A program made the translations under genes and the position numbers. Positions 34,512 to 45,617 of a stretch of DNA of 64,000 nt are shown in pieces (the first letter of the stretch is position 1; each line of letters opens with the position of its first letter). Location of the stretch: contig CM022298.1 of the NCBI GenBank assembly GCA_011799875.1, positions 494,119,180 to 494,183,179 on the forward strand, written 5' to 3'. Below the pieces are notes generated by a model. That model worked only from the letters and a program-made list of their open reading frames with translations, was not told the origin of the DNA and ran no database searches. Origin of the DNA: Thinopyrum elongatum (lineage: Eukaryota > Streptophyta > Magnoliopsida > Poales > Poaceae).

Positions 34512-35167
34512 TTGTATCTTTTTGCTTTTTGGTTTTCTTGCTGTTTTCAATAAATACCGAATTAATGCCTCTGGTTAGATGTGTTTTTGTGTTTTAAATT
34601 AGTGTTTGTGCCAAGCAAAGCCTTTGGGATGATTTGGGTGATAGTAGATTTGATCTTGTTGGAAAACTGAAACTTTTGCGTCCAGTAAAACAATTTTAAA
34701 ATTCACAGCAGAGACGAAAAATTCTGAATTTTTTACAAAAGATTGATATACAAATTGCCTCTGTTTTCCTAATATTTCAAAAAATTTGGAGTTTCAGAAG
34801 TATTCGAAATATCCAGATTGCTACAGACTGTTCTGTTTTTGATAGATTCTGTTTTCTTTGCGTTGTGTGCTTGTTTTGATGATTCTATGGTTTTCTTTGA
34901 TGAGTTTTTGCCATAGTAAAGTTGGAATACAGTAGATATAATGCAAGAATAAAATATGAATTGGTTTGCTACAGTACTTATAGTAGTGATTTGTTTTCTT
35001 ATACTAACGGATCTCACGAAGGTTTTGTTGAGTTTTGTGTGATTGAAGTTTTCAAGTTTTGGGTTATCTTACGATGGATGAAGGAATAAGGAGTAAGAAG
35101 AGCCTAAGCTTGGGGATGCCCATGACATACCAAGCTATTATCCTAAGAGAATCAAGCAACTAAGCTT

Positions 35168-35191
35168 GGGGATGCCCCGAGTGGCATCCCC
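35168..35191. repeat. 9-bp stem hairpin containing the polypurine-tract-like motif
   Basis: The left arm ggggatgcc (35168-35176) and right arm ggcatcccc (35183-35191) are perfectly complementary, with loop ccgagt. The left arm is part of aagcttggggatgc, the motif next to the 3' LTR. Confidence 0.85.
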
Positions 35192-35390
35192 TCTTTCTTC
35201 TAACGACCATCGGTATTTTACTCGAAGCTATATTTTTATTCATCACATACTATGAGTTTTGCTTGGAGCGTCTTGTATGATATGAGTCTTTGCGTGTTTT
35301 TGCTTTGTGTTCTAAGTTATGAATCCTTGCTGGACACACCTATTTGAGAGAGCCAAAATTATGCCATGACTTGTTAGAATTGCTCTCTAT

Positions 35391-35600
35391 GCTTCACTTA
35401 AATTTTTATGAGCTATGGATTTGCTCTAGTGCTTCACTTATATCTTTTTGAGCATGGTGTGCTTTAGTATTTTTGAATAAATGCTCTCATGCTTCACTTA
35501 GATTTATTTGGGAGTTAGTAATTTTTTTAAGAAATTCTCTCTTGCTTCACTTAAATTAATTTGAGAGAAAGAAGTATTATGCTCATGATCTTCACTTATA
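35391..35600 (+). repeat. Imperfect tandem repeats with core gcttcactta
   Basis: Cores start at 35391, 35431, 35491, 35544 and, in diverged form, about 35590, each preceded by a ctct-like word and followed by an AT-rich stretch and gag. Spacing is 40-60 bases. Confidence 0.8.
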
Positions 35601-36898
35601 TTTGTTTTAGCTTATCAAAAGCAACACATGAAAATTAGTTCCAAAGAGATAGATATCCAAGAAGGATATAATAAAAACTTTCGTGAAGATCATTGGACAA
35701 AATAAACTTGATTCCTTGTAATAGTTTTGAGATATGATGATGTGATATGTGAGTTATGTTGATGAGTAATTATGCTTTAGTAAGAATATTGGTGTTAAGG
35801 TTTGTGATTCCCTATGCAAGCACGAAAGTCAATAGTCATGCAATGAAATTATATCCTACTTGTGGTGCATTATTCGGTGTTAATTATGCTTAATGCTCGC
35901 TTATGAGATTATTCATTTTTTGGTCGGTCGCTTCTCAATGTTTTGCTAGCCTTCATTTTGCACTAAGTATGATCACTACTTGTGCATCCAAAACCCTTTA
36001 AACCAGTTTTGCCACATGAGTCCACTATATCTACCTATATGCGGTATTCTTTTGCCGTACTAAGCAAATTTGTATGTGTCATCTCTAATTTTTAAAATAA
36101 ACTTCTCTTTTGTGAGTTCGTACCGCTCGCGAGGCAATGAGGGGTGGCTAATATTTTCCATGCTAGATGTGTTATTCTCACGATGAGTGTTTATTCACTT
36201 GTCATTGCACGAGAGTAAGGCAAAGGTATTAGGGATGCCCAGTCCCAAAATGAAAAATGAATTTACTTTATGTTGTCAAATAATAAATTCCTTGGAAAGT
36301 GTTGGTATGGAGGGCACCCGTGGATACGGCTAGCCATGGAAAGTGAAAGAAATGGTGGAAAAATGAATAAACTTTATTTTCTGTTTGGGAACCGCCTATG
36401 ATATATCTAGCATGGAAAGTGTTGGGAACTCTAAGTCACCTCCCAAAATGTTTTTATCTCTAAGTTTTTCGCTTTGAGCTCTGGCACCTCTACAAATCCC
36501 TACTTCCCTCTGCGAAGGGCCTTTCTTTACTTTATGCAATTTTTATTTTTAATTTGAGTCTCATTCTTCTCTTATAAAGCACCAACTAGGAGGCACTATG
36601 ACCGTACTTGAGCATTGGGTGTAGTTAATATGCGAGTGTGTTTCATGAATGGATCAATGGTTGAGCATGATGGGCTAGGGATAACATATTTTAGCATTGA
36701 TATTTTGAAAGACATAGTTGCTTGTTGATATGCTTGAGTATTTAAGTCATCATGTCAAAACTAGACTATTGCTTTGAATCATATAAAAGTCCAAATGTCC
36801 ATGCTATAAAGGAAAGAATATGAGATGACATGTTAGGCAGCATTCCACATCAAAAATTCTATTTTTATCATTTACCTACTCGAGGACGAGAAGGAATT

Positions 36899-36912
36899 AA
36901 GCTTGGGGATGC
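36899..36912 (+). other. Polypurine-tract region of the Athila-type element
   Basis: The sequence aagcttggggatgc directly precedes the 3' LTR at 36913. The same word stands at 33842, 35106 and 35162, and next to the minus-strand LTR at 53476-53489. Confidence 0.7.
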
Positions 36913-37472
36913 TGATACATCTCCAACGTATCTATAATTTTTTATTGTTCCATGCTGTTATATTATCATTCTTGGATGTTTTACAATCATTTTATAGGCA
37001 TTTTATATCATTGTTTGGTACTAACCTATTGACATAGTGCCAAGTGCCAGTTGCTGTTTTTTGCATGTTTTTTACATCGCAGGAAATCAATACCAAACAG
37101 AGTCCAAACGCAGCGAAACTTTTTGTGGATTTTTTTGGACCAGAAGACATCCAGTGGGCCGGAGAAGCGCCTGGGGGTGCTCCGAGGGGAGCACAACCCA
37201 CCAGGGCGCGCTTGGAGGCCCAAGCGCGCCCTGGTGGGTTGTGCCCACCTCGGGTGCCCCCCGAACTGCCTCTTTGCTCTATAAATACCCCAATATTCCA
37301 GAAACCCTAGGAGAGTCGACGAAAATCAATTCCGGCCACCGCAGAGTCCTGAACCACCAGATCCAATCTAGACACCATCATGGAGGGGTTCACCACTTCC
37401 ATTGGTGCCTCTCCGATGATGCATGAGTAGTTCTTTGTAGACCTACGGGTCCGTAGTTAGTAGCTAGATGGC

Positions 37473-37507
<35 letters not shown>

Positions 37508-38087
37508 ATCTTCAATACAATGGTCTCTTGGAGATCCATATGATGTAACTCTTTTTGCGGTGTGTTTGTTGGGATCCGATGAACTTTGAGTTTATGATCA
37601 GATCTATCTTTTTATCCATGAAAGTTATTTGAGTCTTCTTTGATCTCTTATATGCATGATTGCTTATAGCCTCGTATTTCTTCTCCGATATTTGGGTTTT
37701 GTTTGGCCAACTTGATCTATTTATCATGCAATGGGAAGAGGTGCTTTGTAGTGGGTTCGATCTTACGGTGCTTGATCCCAGTGACAGAAGGGGAACCGAC
37801 ATGTATGTATCATTGCTACTAAGGATAAAATGATGGGGTCTATTTCTACATAAATAGATCTTGTCTACATCATGTCATCGTTCTTATTGCATTACTCCAT
37901 TTCTCCATGAACTTAATACTCTAGATGCATGCTGGATAGCGGTCGATGTGTGGAGTAATAGTAGTAGATGCAGGCAGGAGTCGGTCTACTAATCTTGGAC
38001 GTGATGCCTATATAATGATCATTGCCTAGATATCATCATGATTATTTGAAGTTTTATCAATTGCTCAACAGTAATTTGTTCACCAAC
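36913..38087 (+). mobile_element. 3' LTR of the Athila-type element, truncated
   Basis: It is nearly identical to the first ~1.15 kb of the 5' LTR, then breaks off at about 38087, after gttcaccaacg. About 400 bases and the right-hand target duplication are missing. It contains a long CT run (37475-37505). Confidence 0.85.
37475..37505 (+). repeat. (CT)n microsatellite in 3' LTR
   Basis: About 15 CT units lie here, against 6-7 at the same place in the 5' LTR (about 32320-32332). Confidence 0.9.
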
Positions 38088-38378
38088 GTGCCATCTTTGA
38101 TTCAACATGATTAACATGTGCATTTGATCACAATCTAGGAAAATGTAGCCTTCTTCACAAGAGGTTGGAGTGGATAAAAAATTCCATAAGAAAACTAGTA
38201 CAGATGAATCCAAAGGAGAAATGCTTATGGATTGTAACCATATGAATCAAGCAACCAATATGGGGCAGGGGGGAATGTATGTACTGAAATCCTCCAAAAT
38301 TCCTTCAAAAATCATAGTACATTGTCATTGTAAACTTGGGAAAAGGTGCCATAAATTGAACTCCCTTATGGTTAACAT

Positions 38379-39543
38379 TTAACAGGAAAGGAACATCACC
38401 TCGATATACAGCTTCTCCAGGCACGGAAAGCATCTCAGGAAACTGACAACTTGGTGAAGGTTGGGGCTGATAGATTCTAGTGCCAAGACCTTCACTGTGC
38501 GCAGATTCGGGGTCAAGCTTGTCAGAATCATTTTCTAGATGACAGACAAACATACATCTTCAAAAATAGAAATAATGTTGATATCAAGAAGGAGAGGTAG
38601 AAGGCGGCTGTTGTACCTGAACGGGTGTGGATCCAATAACAAGTTCGAAGTATTTGACAGAAAGGGTAGCCCACCACTGTCAATTTCAGCGCGGAAATGA
38701 CATTGATTCTTGTTGGACCTTGTTGATCAACTACAAGTAATCTCTCAAGTGAAGGTGTGTGCTCAATGACCATATTGTGGTCCACCTTTTGTGATCTCTC
38801 GTTGCAGCACCAGCAACACACATAAATAGTCCATAGAGTCATGGAGGTGATGTGGAAGCTACTCAACCCATTGATCGCCTGAAGACGAAGGTACTCGAGT
38901 GCATTACAGCCGCGGAGCAGGCGCTCCATGTCATCCTTTGGGATGCAGACGGCGACGAGCTCGAGGTGCTTCAGTCTTGGTAGAAAAAGAGCGGGTGCGC
39001 CATTAAGGGGAGATGGCAGTTCATGAACTTGGCGAGGCGCAGCGTGGGCGCGAAGCGGAGCGTGGACATTGGCAGCGAGCGCATATGCCCATCATTAAAA
39101 CTGAGCTCCTCGAGCTGATCTAGGGCGGGGGATCGGAACCACTCGTCGAGCTGGGCTCGATCCTTGCCGTTGGAACGGAACTTGCCTGTGATAAGGCCTC
39201 TGATTGGGCCATGGTGACTGCCGAGGATCTGGGAGAACGCGTCCAAGCTTTTACGATAGCCATGGCAGAGCTCATGGGCGTCGATGAGATCGAGAGGGGT
39301 GGATTGCCATAGGGGGCGCCGCCGCCGGGAAAGGACGGTTGTCCTCGCCCCATATTTGATTGGGAGGAGGGAGATGATGACTATCAACATATCATTAGGG
39401 AGGCTGCTGATGAAGTCTAGGCCTGCTGGAGTGGCTTGTGGTTCTTTCTCGACCTGCCTCCGCTTGTTGGCAGCCTCGTTCTCTACCTCTAGAGTCTCCT
39501 CGTCAGCGGCGCTTTCTGATAGAAGTGGGATTATAGGGAACAT
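38379..39543 (-). pseudogene. F-box/LRR (FBD-class-like) gene, two exons, frameshifted
   Basis: The start ATG is at 39543. An F-box spans about residues 43-82 (LDFISSLPNDMLIVIISLLP), as in substrate adaptors of SCF ubiquitin ligases. LRR-like segments follow: LEELSFNDGHMRSL, then in another frame LPRLKHLELVAVCIP, GCNALEYLRLQ and HTPSLERLLVVDQ. Frameshifts lie at about 39005 and about 38655. A plausible 82-bp intron (38535-38616, GT-AG) leads to a last exon with LRTVKVLALESI and FLRCFPCLEKLYIE, ending at a TAA at 38379-38381. The large grass F-box family is commonly duplicated and captured. Two frameshifts make a functional product unlikely. Confidence 0.8.
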
Positions 39544-39671
39544 TTAGTTAAGACAGGGGAAAAGAAAAGTGTATTGGTAACTAGAAGTTAGTAGGTAGGA
39601 ATATAGTAAGAAAATGGAATAACAATTGGTTGCTTAAATACTACACAATTCCTTTGATATTGCTGGGTAAG

Positions 39672-41211
39672 TCAACATGCAGATACTTGAAAAGAACAGT
39701 TACTTCGAACAAAGTTTGGACGGATGATATCATCGGGGAAGTTAGCATATATCTCATGATCAGGCTCTTTTATGTGCAGTGCAATTTTAGTGCCAGCTTT
39801 CAGTACATAAAACTTAGAAATTTCTGTCCAAAGGCCCGTGCCAAAATAGGAGTGACCACGTTCATCAAGTCTTACAGTAGCAACGATTGTAAATCCATGG
39901 TTTGTGTTCAATATGACATCCCTCCAGTCTTGAGTTATGTAAAGGGCAAGATTGTGTACTACAGATGATGTTGCATAGCAAGGGATGTGCTGCAGAAAAT
40001 GGTAGGATTGTTAAATAATATGGTAAAATGGAAATATGGGCGAAACTGAAAGAACAGTACAGCAGTTGAAATCAAAGGACAAAAAACTATAATTAAACAG
40101 ATAGTGTAACCATGATGTCATGGAAATATGAGAGTAATCGAAAGAACAATACATCATTAATTTGCCTAATATAGAAAGACGAGAAAAAAATCCCCTTTGA
40201 CGTATATGCTGCATGTGGCACCTTTTATCTAGATGTAGCAATATATAGTATATGTTCAGCAAAGTAGGCCATGCGAACCGATGTAGGGTGAGATTGAACA
40301 TACCGTGCGCATCCTGAAGTCATCTAGTATGGTGAGATGGAACTCCACGGATGTCTGGCCGAGGCCACAAAGTCCTAATGTGTCGGCGCACTGTACACTC
40401 TATGAATGAAAGAAAACCCTCAAATCAGCTCGAATAAAAATGAATTCACGGGGATTTCGGCCGGGTGAGTAAAGGAGGCAGATGAACTGGGATACCGAGG
40501 ATTCCCCAATCGGGCGGAGCTGGGTCGATGGCGAGCAGCATCGAGAAAGTCGATGGCGATAGGCGGCAGCAAGTGGAAGTGGCAAAATGCGGTGGGGTTT
40601 GCTGGCAACCTGGCGGCGGCGACAGGCGTCGAGCTAAGTGGTTGCTGTGGTGATAGGCGGTGCCATGCAGAGTCCCGGAGAGCTTGTGTAGGTGTGAATG
40701 GGGACCGGAGGGGGTGGCTGGCGGCGTGAGGGTGAGGGTTTTTGTGACGTGGGGATGGTGAGGGTTTTCTTTTTTCCTTTTTGAATTGGGTGGTGAGGGT
40801 TTTCTGTCCCACAAAGAGTTTGCAGAATGCAATGGTTTGCTAGAGCCAACCATGTGTGATTGACGCAACTGGGAAAATGAAACCCTAGGATTTCTATTCC
40901 AAAAAGAGGGAGGCAGGAGTAACCAGAGAAACCCTAGGATGTATTTGACACATAAATGGTTATAGATGACTAACCGGTTGTCCATCGTCGTCGGAGTCAT
41001 CGCCGGAGTCGTCACCCAAGTCGTCACCGGAGTCGGTGTGGACCTCCGGCTCCGGCTGTGGAAGCACGACGCCGTCGACGACGTCAAGGTGCAACGATAC
41101 TTCATCGGCGGTGACAGCAAGCTCTGTCTCCATCTTCACGTCGTGCTCCGGTGCTTCAGCAGCCCCGGCGTCGCCACTCCCTCCGATGGGGCGCTTCGGC
41201 GGCATCCTCAT
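39672..41211 (-). CDS. B3-like DNA-binding domain protein, three exons, apparently intact
   Basis: Exons 41211-40975, 40399-40304 and 39989-39672 join at phase 0 with GT-AG introns (donors gttagt and gtatgt; acceptors atag and gcag), giving 216 codons without a stop. Exon 1 encodes MRMPPKRPIGG.. and an Asp-rich acidic tail (GDDLGDDSGDDSDDDG). Exons 2 and 3 read like one B3 fold: VEFHLTILDDFRMRT, then HIPCYAT, then a GFTIVATVRL strand, YFGTGLWTEI and LKAGTKIALHI, the latter two resembling the GW..F and L..GD...F blocks of B3 domains. The upstream side (41212-41330) is pyrimidine-rich with a possible TATA-like tatta. B3 proteins act in the nucleus as DNA-binding regulators. Expression is not shown. 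The B3 call rests on motif pattern only. Confidence 0.65.
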
Positions 41212-42150
41212 ACACTGACAGCTTTGAGGACTGAGAGCGGCGTCGAGGATGTGGGCGGAGAGAGAGGATTGTGTGTGTGGCAAGGATGGGGGGTGCGGCC
41301 GGTGAGGCGCGCCATTAATATGTAGTGGGAGGGAGGCGGGCATCGGTCAATCCGCTGGCTCGCCTCCCGGTGAGCCTGCGCAGCGGACTGCTGGGATGCC
41401 TACCGTCATTTCACACAACTACTCGCACGCCTCCCGATGACACTGCACAACGAGCACGCCTCCTGTCAATTCACACACCTGCACGCACGCCTCCCGGTCT
41501 ACCTGCGCGGTGGACTGCTCTCATGCGTCTCGTCAACTCGCGCCTACTCACACAGCACATGGGACGCGTCGCGGCACGTATATTGTTTTTCTATTTTGAT
41601 GATTAATGCTACCGCTTTATTGCTTAACCGAAGGATGGCACGTATCCATTGTTGGTCTAATGCCCATGGTTCAAATAAATAATCCGTTTGTGATATTGGT
41701 TCCCAATTATTAATAATCTCCCGTTTGTAAGAAGATAAAAATTATATCAAAACTTGTCTAAAATTTGACAAAAAAGTACAATACCACTGTGTATTGGTGT
41801 CGATATGACAACACGATAAGTTTCATGAATTTCAACTAAGTTTTGGATGTACTACTAGATTTTAAAAATCAAGATTCTCAATGTTTGAAATTTCTTGCAT
41901 GGGGAGTAAACGTGCACCCAGTGACACACATGTGTTTTTCCAATCCATTTAGGTGCATTGCCACGTGTGCATGTAGCTCAAATTTGATTTTTCCACATTA
42001 TACCCCTATAAAATCAATCAATGTACCAAAATGTCTTAATGATCTTTGGGTTTTTTTTTCAAAATAAAACGTCCCTCCTTTGGTAACATATTTTCACCGT
42101 GGAAAATTTTAACATGCATCGTAGTTGTGTGTGTGTGCGTCTAGGGGGGT
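41212..42150. other. Promoter-side and spacer DNA upstream of the minus-strand B3-like gene
   Basis: No gene is seen. A GC-rich stretch (41330-41570) has an imperfect 127-bp duplication (cgcctcccggt...gcg..ggactgct at about 41361 and 41488). The remainder is AT-rich. Short ORFs here lack homology. Confidence 0.5.
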
Positions 42151-43930
42151 GTCTGGCAGTACACTACGAGTCGTGAGCCACCGAGTGGGATTGGTCGTTT
42201 TGTGAGGCAGGTGCCACATCAAAGTCGTGAATTCGTTATTTAAAACATTACACAACCCTTTCATACATACATGTTTGGGCCACATGTAGTCGGTGGTTGT
42301 CCTACATGACACTCACTCGCGTGTGACGCTTTCTATGGGCCCGCGAGGTCGCCGTCCATCACTTCGACCTACAGCCGGTAGAGAGGATAATTTGACCAGC
42401 AAGGTTGATTCTTTTTTGTTTGTGTTATGGTGGGAGTACGTATGTAGTACGCGTCAAAGAGGTGGGAGGGGACCAGCATATAATACTACGTACGTGTCCA
42501 TGAACACACCTCACTCAGTGTGGGGACTTTTCGGTTTTCGAGGCACGTGCCACATCAAAGTTGTGCATTGGCTATTCAAACATCACACAACACCTCTTTG
42601 GGCCACATGCATGTGCAGGCAGTGGTTATCCTAGGACAATTACGTGTGACGCTTCCATCTGTGGGCCCGCGAGGTCGTCGTCCATATGCATGCATCACTT
42701 TGACCTACATCGGGAGAGGTTAATTAATTTCACCATCAAGGAGGGTTCTTTTTGGTTTGTATTATGTTAGGAGCATATAGTATGCGTCGAAGAGGGGGAA
42801 GGGGACCAGCATATATAATACGCTTCATGAACCTCGCTCTGTGTGGGGACTTTACGGTTTTCGAGGCATGTGCCACATCAAAGTTGTGCATTTTGGGTAT
42901 TCAAACATCACAACCACACACACCTCCATACATATGTTTGGCCCACACATGCAAAGCGATGGTTCTTGTCCTCTGGCACCCATTCACGCGGTTATCCTCG
43001 ATATCGATGCTTTCCATCTGTGGGCCCGTTGGTCCATCACTACTTTGATCGACAACGAGAGAGGTTAATTTGACTTAGGAGGGGATTATTTTTTGGTTTT
43101 ATATTACGGAATATAGGTCATGCTCTGGGATGACATGATATAGTTTGAGCACATGCATGTGTACGCATATGAATCCCTCCCACCGAGTCGAAGTGGGCAG
43201 CGGGGGGAGGGGCAGCGCACCACAACACGTCATGATCCTATCTCGCTCTGTGTGGGGACTGTACGATTTTCGACGCAACGCGCCACATCAATGTTGTGCA
43301 TGGTATTCAAACAGCATGCACGCATCACCTCCATACATACATATGCGTGCAGTGGTTGTCTTCGAACAGTACTGTCCCTCACGTGGTTATCGGCGGCCAG
43401 CCTATATATTCGTGGGCCCGCGTGGACATCCATGATCACTTTGGCCGACAACAAGATAGGTTACCATGCATGGTGGATTCTTCTTCTTTGGTTCGTGTTA
43501 TCGTAGTAGGTCATGGTGAGATTCCAGACCTAAGTTTGAGCGCATGCGTACATATGCATGCATATGAATCCCCGTCATCGGCTCGAAGTGTGTTGTGACA
43601 TACATATATATATACAATGCGTCGTCAACTAACCCTCGCTCCGTGTGGGGACTTCTGGTTCCAAAGCACGGTGCCACATCAAAGTTTTGTTCCATTGGGT
43701 ATTCAAACATCAACACTGATCCATACATATGTTTGGGCCACACATGCAGGCAGTGGTTGTCTTCGGGCACTAGCTACTTGCGTGATTATTGGCGAGCTAG
43801 CCCATCTCTGGGGTCGGGTGGACGTCCATCACTTTGACCAACAACAAGAGGGAGGTTGTACGACCAAGGTGGATTCTTCTTGGTCCATTTTATGATACAT
43901 CTTGGTGAGATGCCCTCTCCCGCCGACTGA

Positions 43931-43965
<35 letters not shown>

Positions 43966-44350
43966 AAGGGGGGATGCTACTTTGCACTTTGATAGGTGAA
44001 CCTCCGTGGGGTCGAGGATTTCCGGTTAATTTGCGAGGCATGTGCCGCATCAAAGTTGTGAATTGGGTAATTAAATATCACACCACCTTTTTCATACATA
44101 TAGTTGGGCTACCCGCAGGTGGTTCATATGTGGTCTCACCCCATCTCACGCCAGAAGCACACATTTCTAGGCCCGCACACGGTCCACCTTTCACTGGAAA
44201 CGAAAGGGGGCGCGGTTTGACCATGATGGACTCCCATAGGTTTAGTGTTATGGTAGGGTGATATGTTAGACCTAGCGATTTGGGTGCATGCGTTCATAGC
44301 TAGGGTGACATCAAACCACCATTTTCATTCATAGTTTTGGTCCACATGCA
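42150..44350 (+). repeat. Tandem array of six to seven 320-410-bp units
   Basis: The anchor g(t/c)gcc(a/g)catcaaag occurs at 42211, 42547, 42870, 43280, 43671 and 44042, and a partial unit follows at about 44305. Each unit keeps the order gtgtggggactt, the anchor, ttgtgcat..ggg.attcaaacatc, tttgggccacatgc, gtgggcccgcg and gtccatcactttgac. ORFs in this stretch are products of the repeat. No other feature was found. Confidence 0.88.
43931..43962 (+). repeat. (GT)n microsatellite
   Basis: An uninterrupted GT run of about 15 units lies within the last full unit of the array. Confidence 0.9.
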
Positions 44351-45468
44351 AGTGTTTTCGTGTTCTGACCCTTTCCCGCGTTGTTTTCGCCAAATTTATA
44401 AACATTAGACAAGTAGGATGACGCAACAGACACGGTTCACTCACACTACCCGTGTGCCACGCCGGTGCCCCTGTCACTCACATCAGCACAGTACATTGGG
44501 CTCCAAAGGCTTCCCTTGCAAACTCAAAAATATCTACCCATCTGCAGGGTTTTTTTGTTTGATAACACACGATCATTAAGTTTCGACCGTCTGTGATGTT
44601 TGTTGTTCCCGCTCCCGCCTGCATCCCTCGAAAATATCTGCCCGGCTCGAGGGTTTTTCTGTTTGATAACACACGGTTGGTATCTCGGGACCGTGTGCGA
44701 TGTATCATCCAAATTTTCAATAGCCCCGGCATTTTACTCCCGCGTAGTAAAATTTTCAGTAGCCGCGTCATTTCCTCAAACACCTCCCCTCCCCTCCACA
44801 CACACACCCCAAAAACTCCTCGCGTGCGTGGCTACACACACACACACACCACAACCCCTCCCTCGCTCGAAACCCTAGCAAGGTTACCGCCGCCGCCGCA
44901 AGGCCTCCATTGTCAACATCTGCCGGTTTGCCCATGCAGCTTACCCACCGATCTCCATACCCTATAGCCGCCCTGAGTTTCTTAGATGACGCCTGCCAAA
45001 TGCCCCTTTTCCCACAGATCCCCATCCCCCACTCCAGAGCGTCGCAGCCTAAGCCCGGCTACGCTTCCCGTGGAGCTCGAGGAGCGACTGGCCCAAAAGA
45101 GGTGTATCGCGGCCTCTTCGCTCGATGTCACCGAGGTGGCCACCGAGGAAGCTGACAACCATTACCGGTCGCAGGCACTCAATCAGCGGGCTAGAGTATG
45201 CAGGTATGTCATGGACGCCAGCTACGACATTGAGGTCGTCGACAGCGACGGCCTAACGCGGGCTATGTCTCAGGTTAAGTGGCCCACCCCCAACCCTCGG
45301 GTCCCGCCGCTGATCTCCTCTAGCTCGCTGTCAAGAATTTGCCATCCTACATCACCATCGAGCCCCATTTGTCATTTCTGAAGGACACGTTCTGCGACAC
45401 TGGCTTGGGATCCACAGCTGCGAAGTCAGACCTCATCGACGGCGACCACGAGGAGGGCACCCTCTCTA

Positions 45469-45617
45469 GCTCTTCCAGGGGGAAAGAGCCGATCTACGAC
45501 ATCAGGGAGGGCACCCTACAACCATGCTCTTCCAAGGGGAAGGAGCCCATCTACGACAACATGGAGCGCACCCAGGTTTCGTGCTCTTCCAACAGGAACG
45601 AGCCCATCTGTGACAAG
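45469..45617 (+). repeat. 57-bp (19-codon) coding repeat
   Basis: Units start at gctcttcc at 45469, 45526 and 45583, exactly 57 bases apart, encoding SRGKEPIYD, SKGKEPIYD and SNRNEPICD with their flanks. Confidence 0.9.

Larger units (their letters stand above)
34445..36898 (+). other. Non-coding 3' interior of the Athila-type element
   Basis: This holds no gene. It contains hairpins (34494-34511, 35168-35191), repeats of gcttcactta (35391-35600) and copies of aagcttggggatgc (also at 33842). It is AT-rich. Confidence 0.75.
31762..38087 (+). mobile_element. Athila-type gypsy element, non-autonomous, nested in the CACTA element
   Basis: It has a 5' LTR (31762-33338), a tRNA-Asp-like primer site, a 3.57-kb interior and a 3' LTR truncated at about 38087. 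The interior has no gag, protease, RT or integrase; it has one ORF of unknown function and structured repeats. The two LTRs are nearly identical in their shared part, suggesting a fairly recent insertion. Confidence 0.88.

Noticed and set aside
40446..41120. 224-codon minus-strand ORF
   Set aside because: It overlaps exon 1 and intron 1 of the B3-like gene in another frame; no domain. The spliced model explains the region better.
42293..44261. Many 70-119-codon ORFs in the tandem array
   Set aside because: They repeat with the unit in different frames and show no codon-level conservation.
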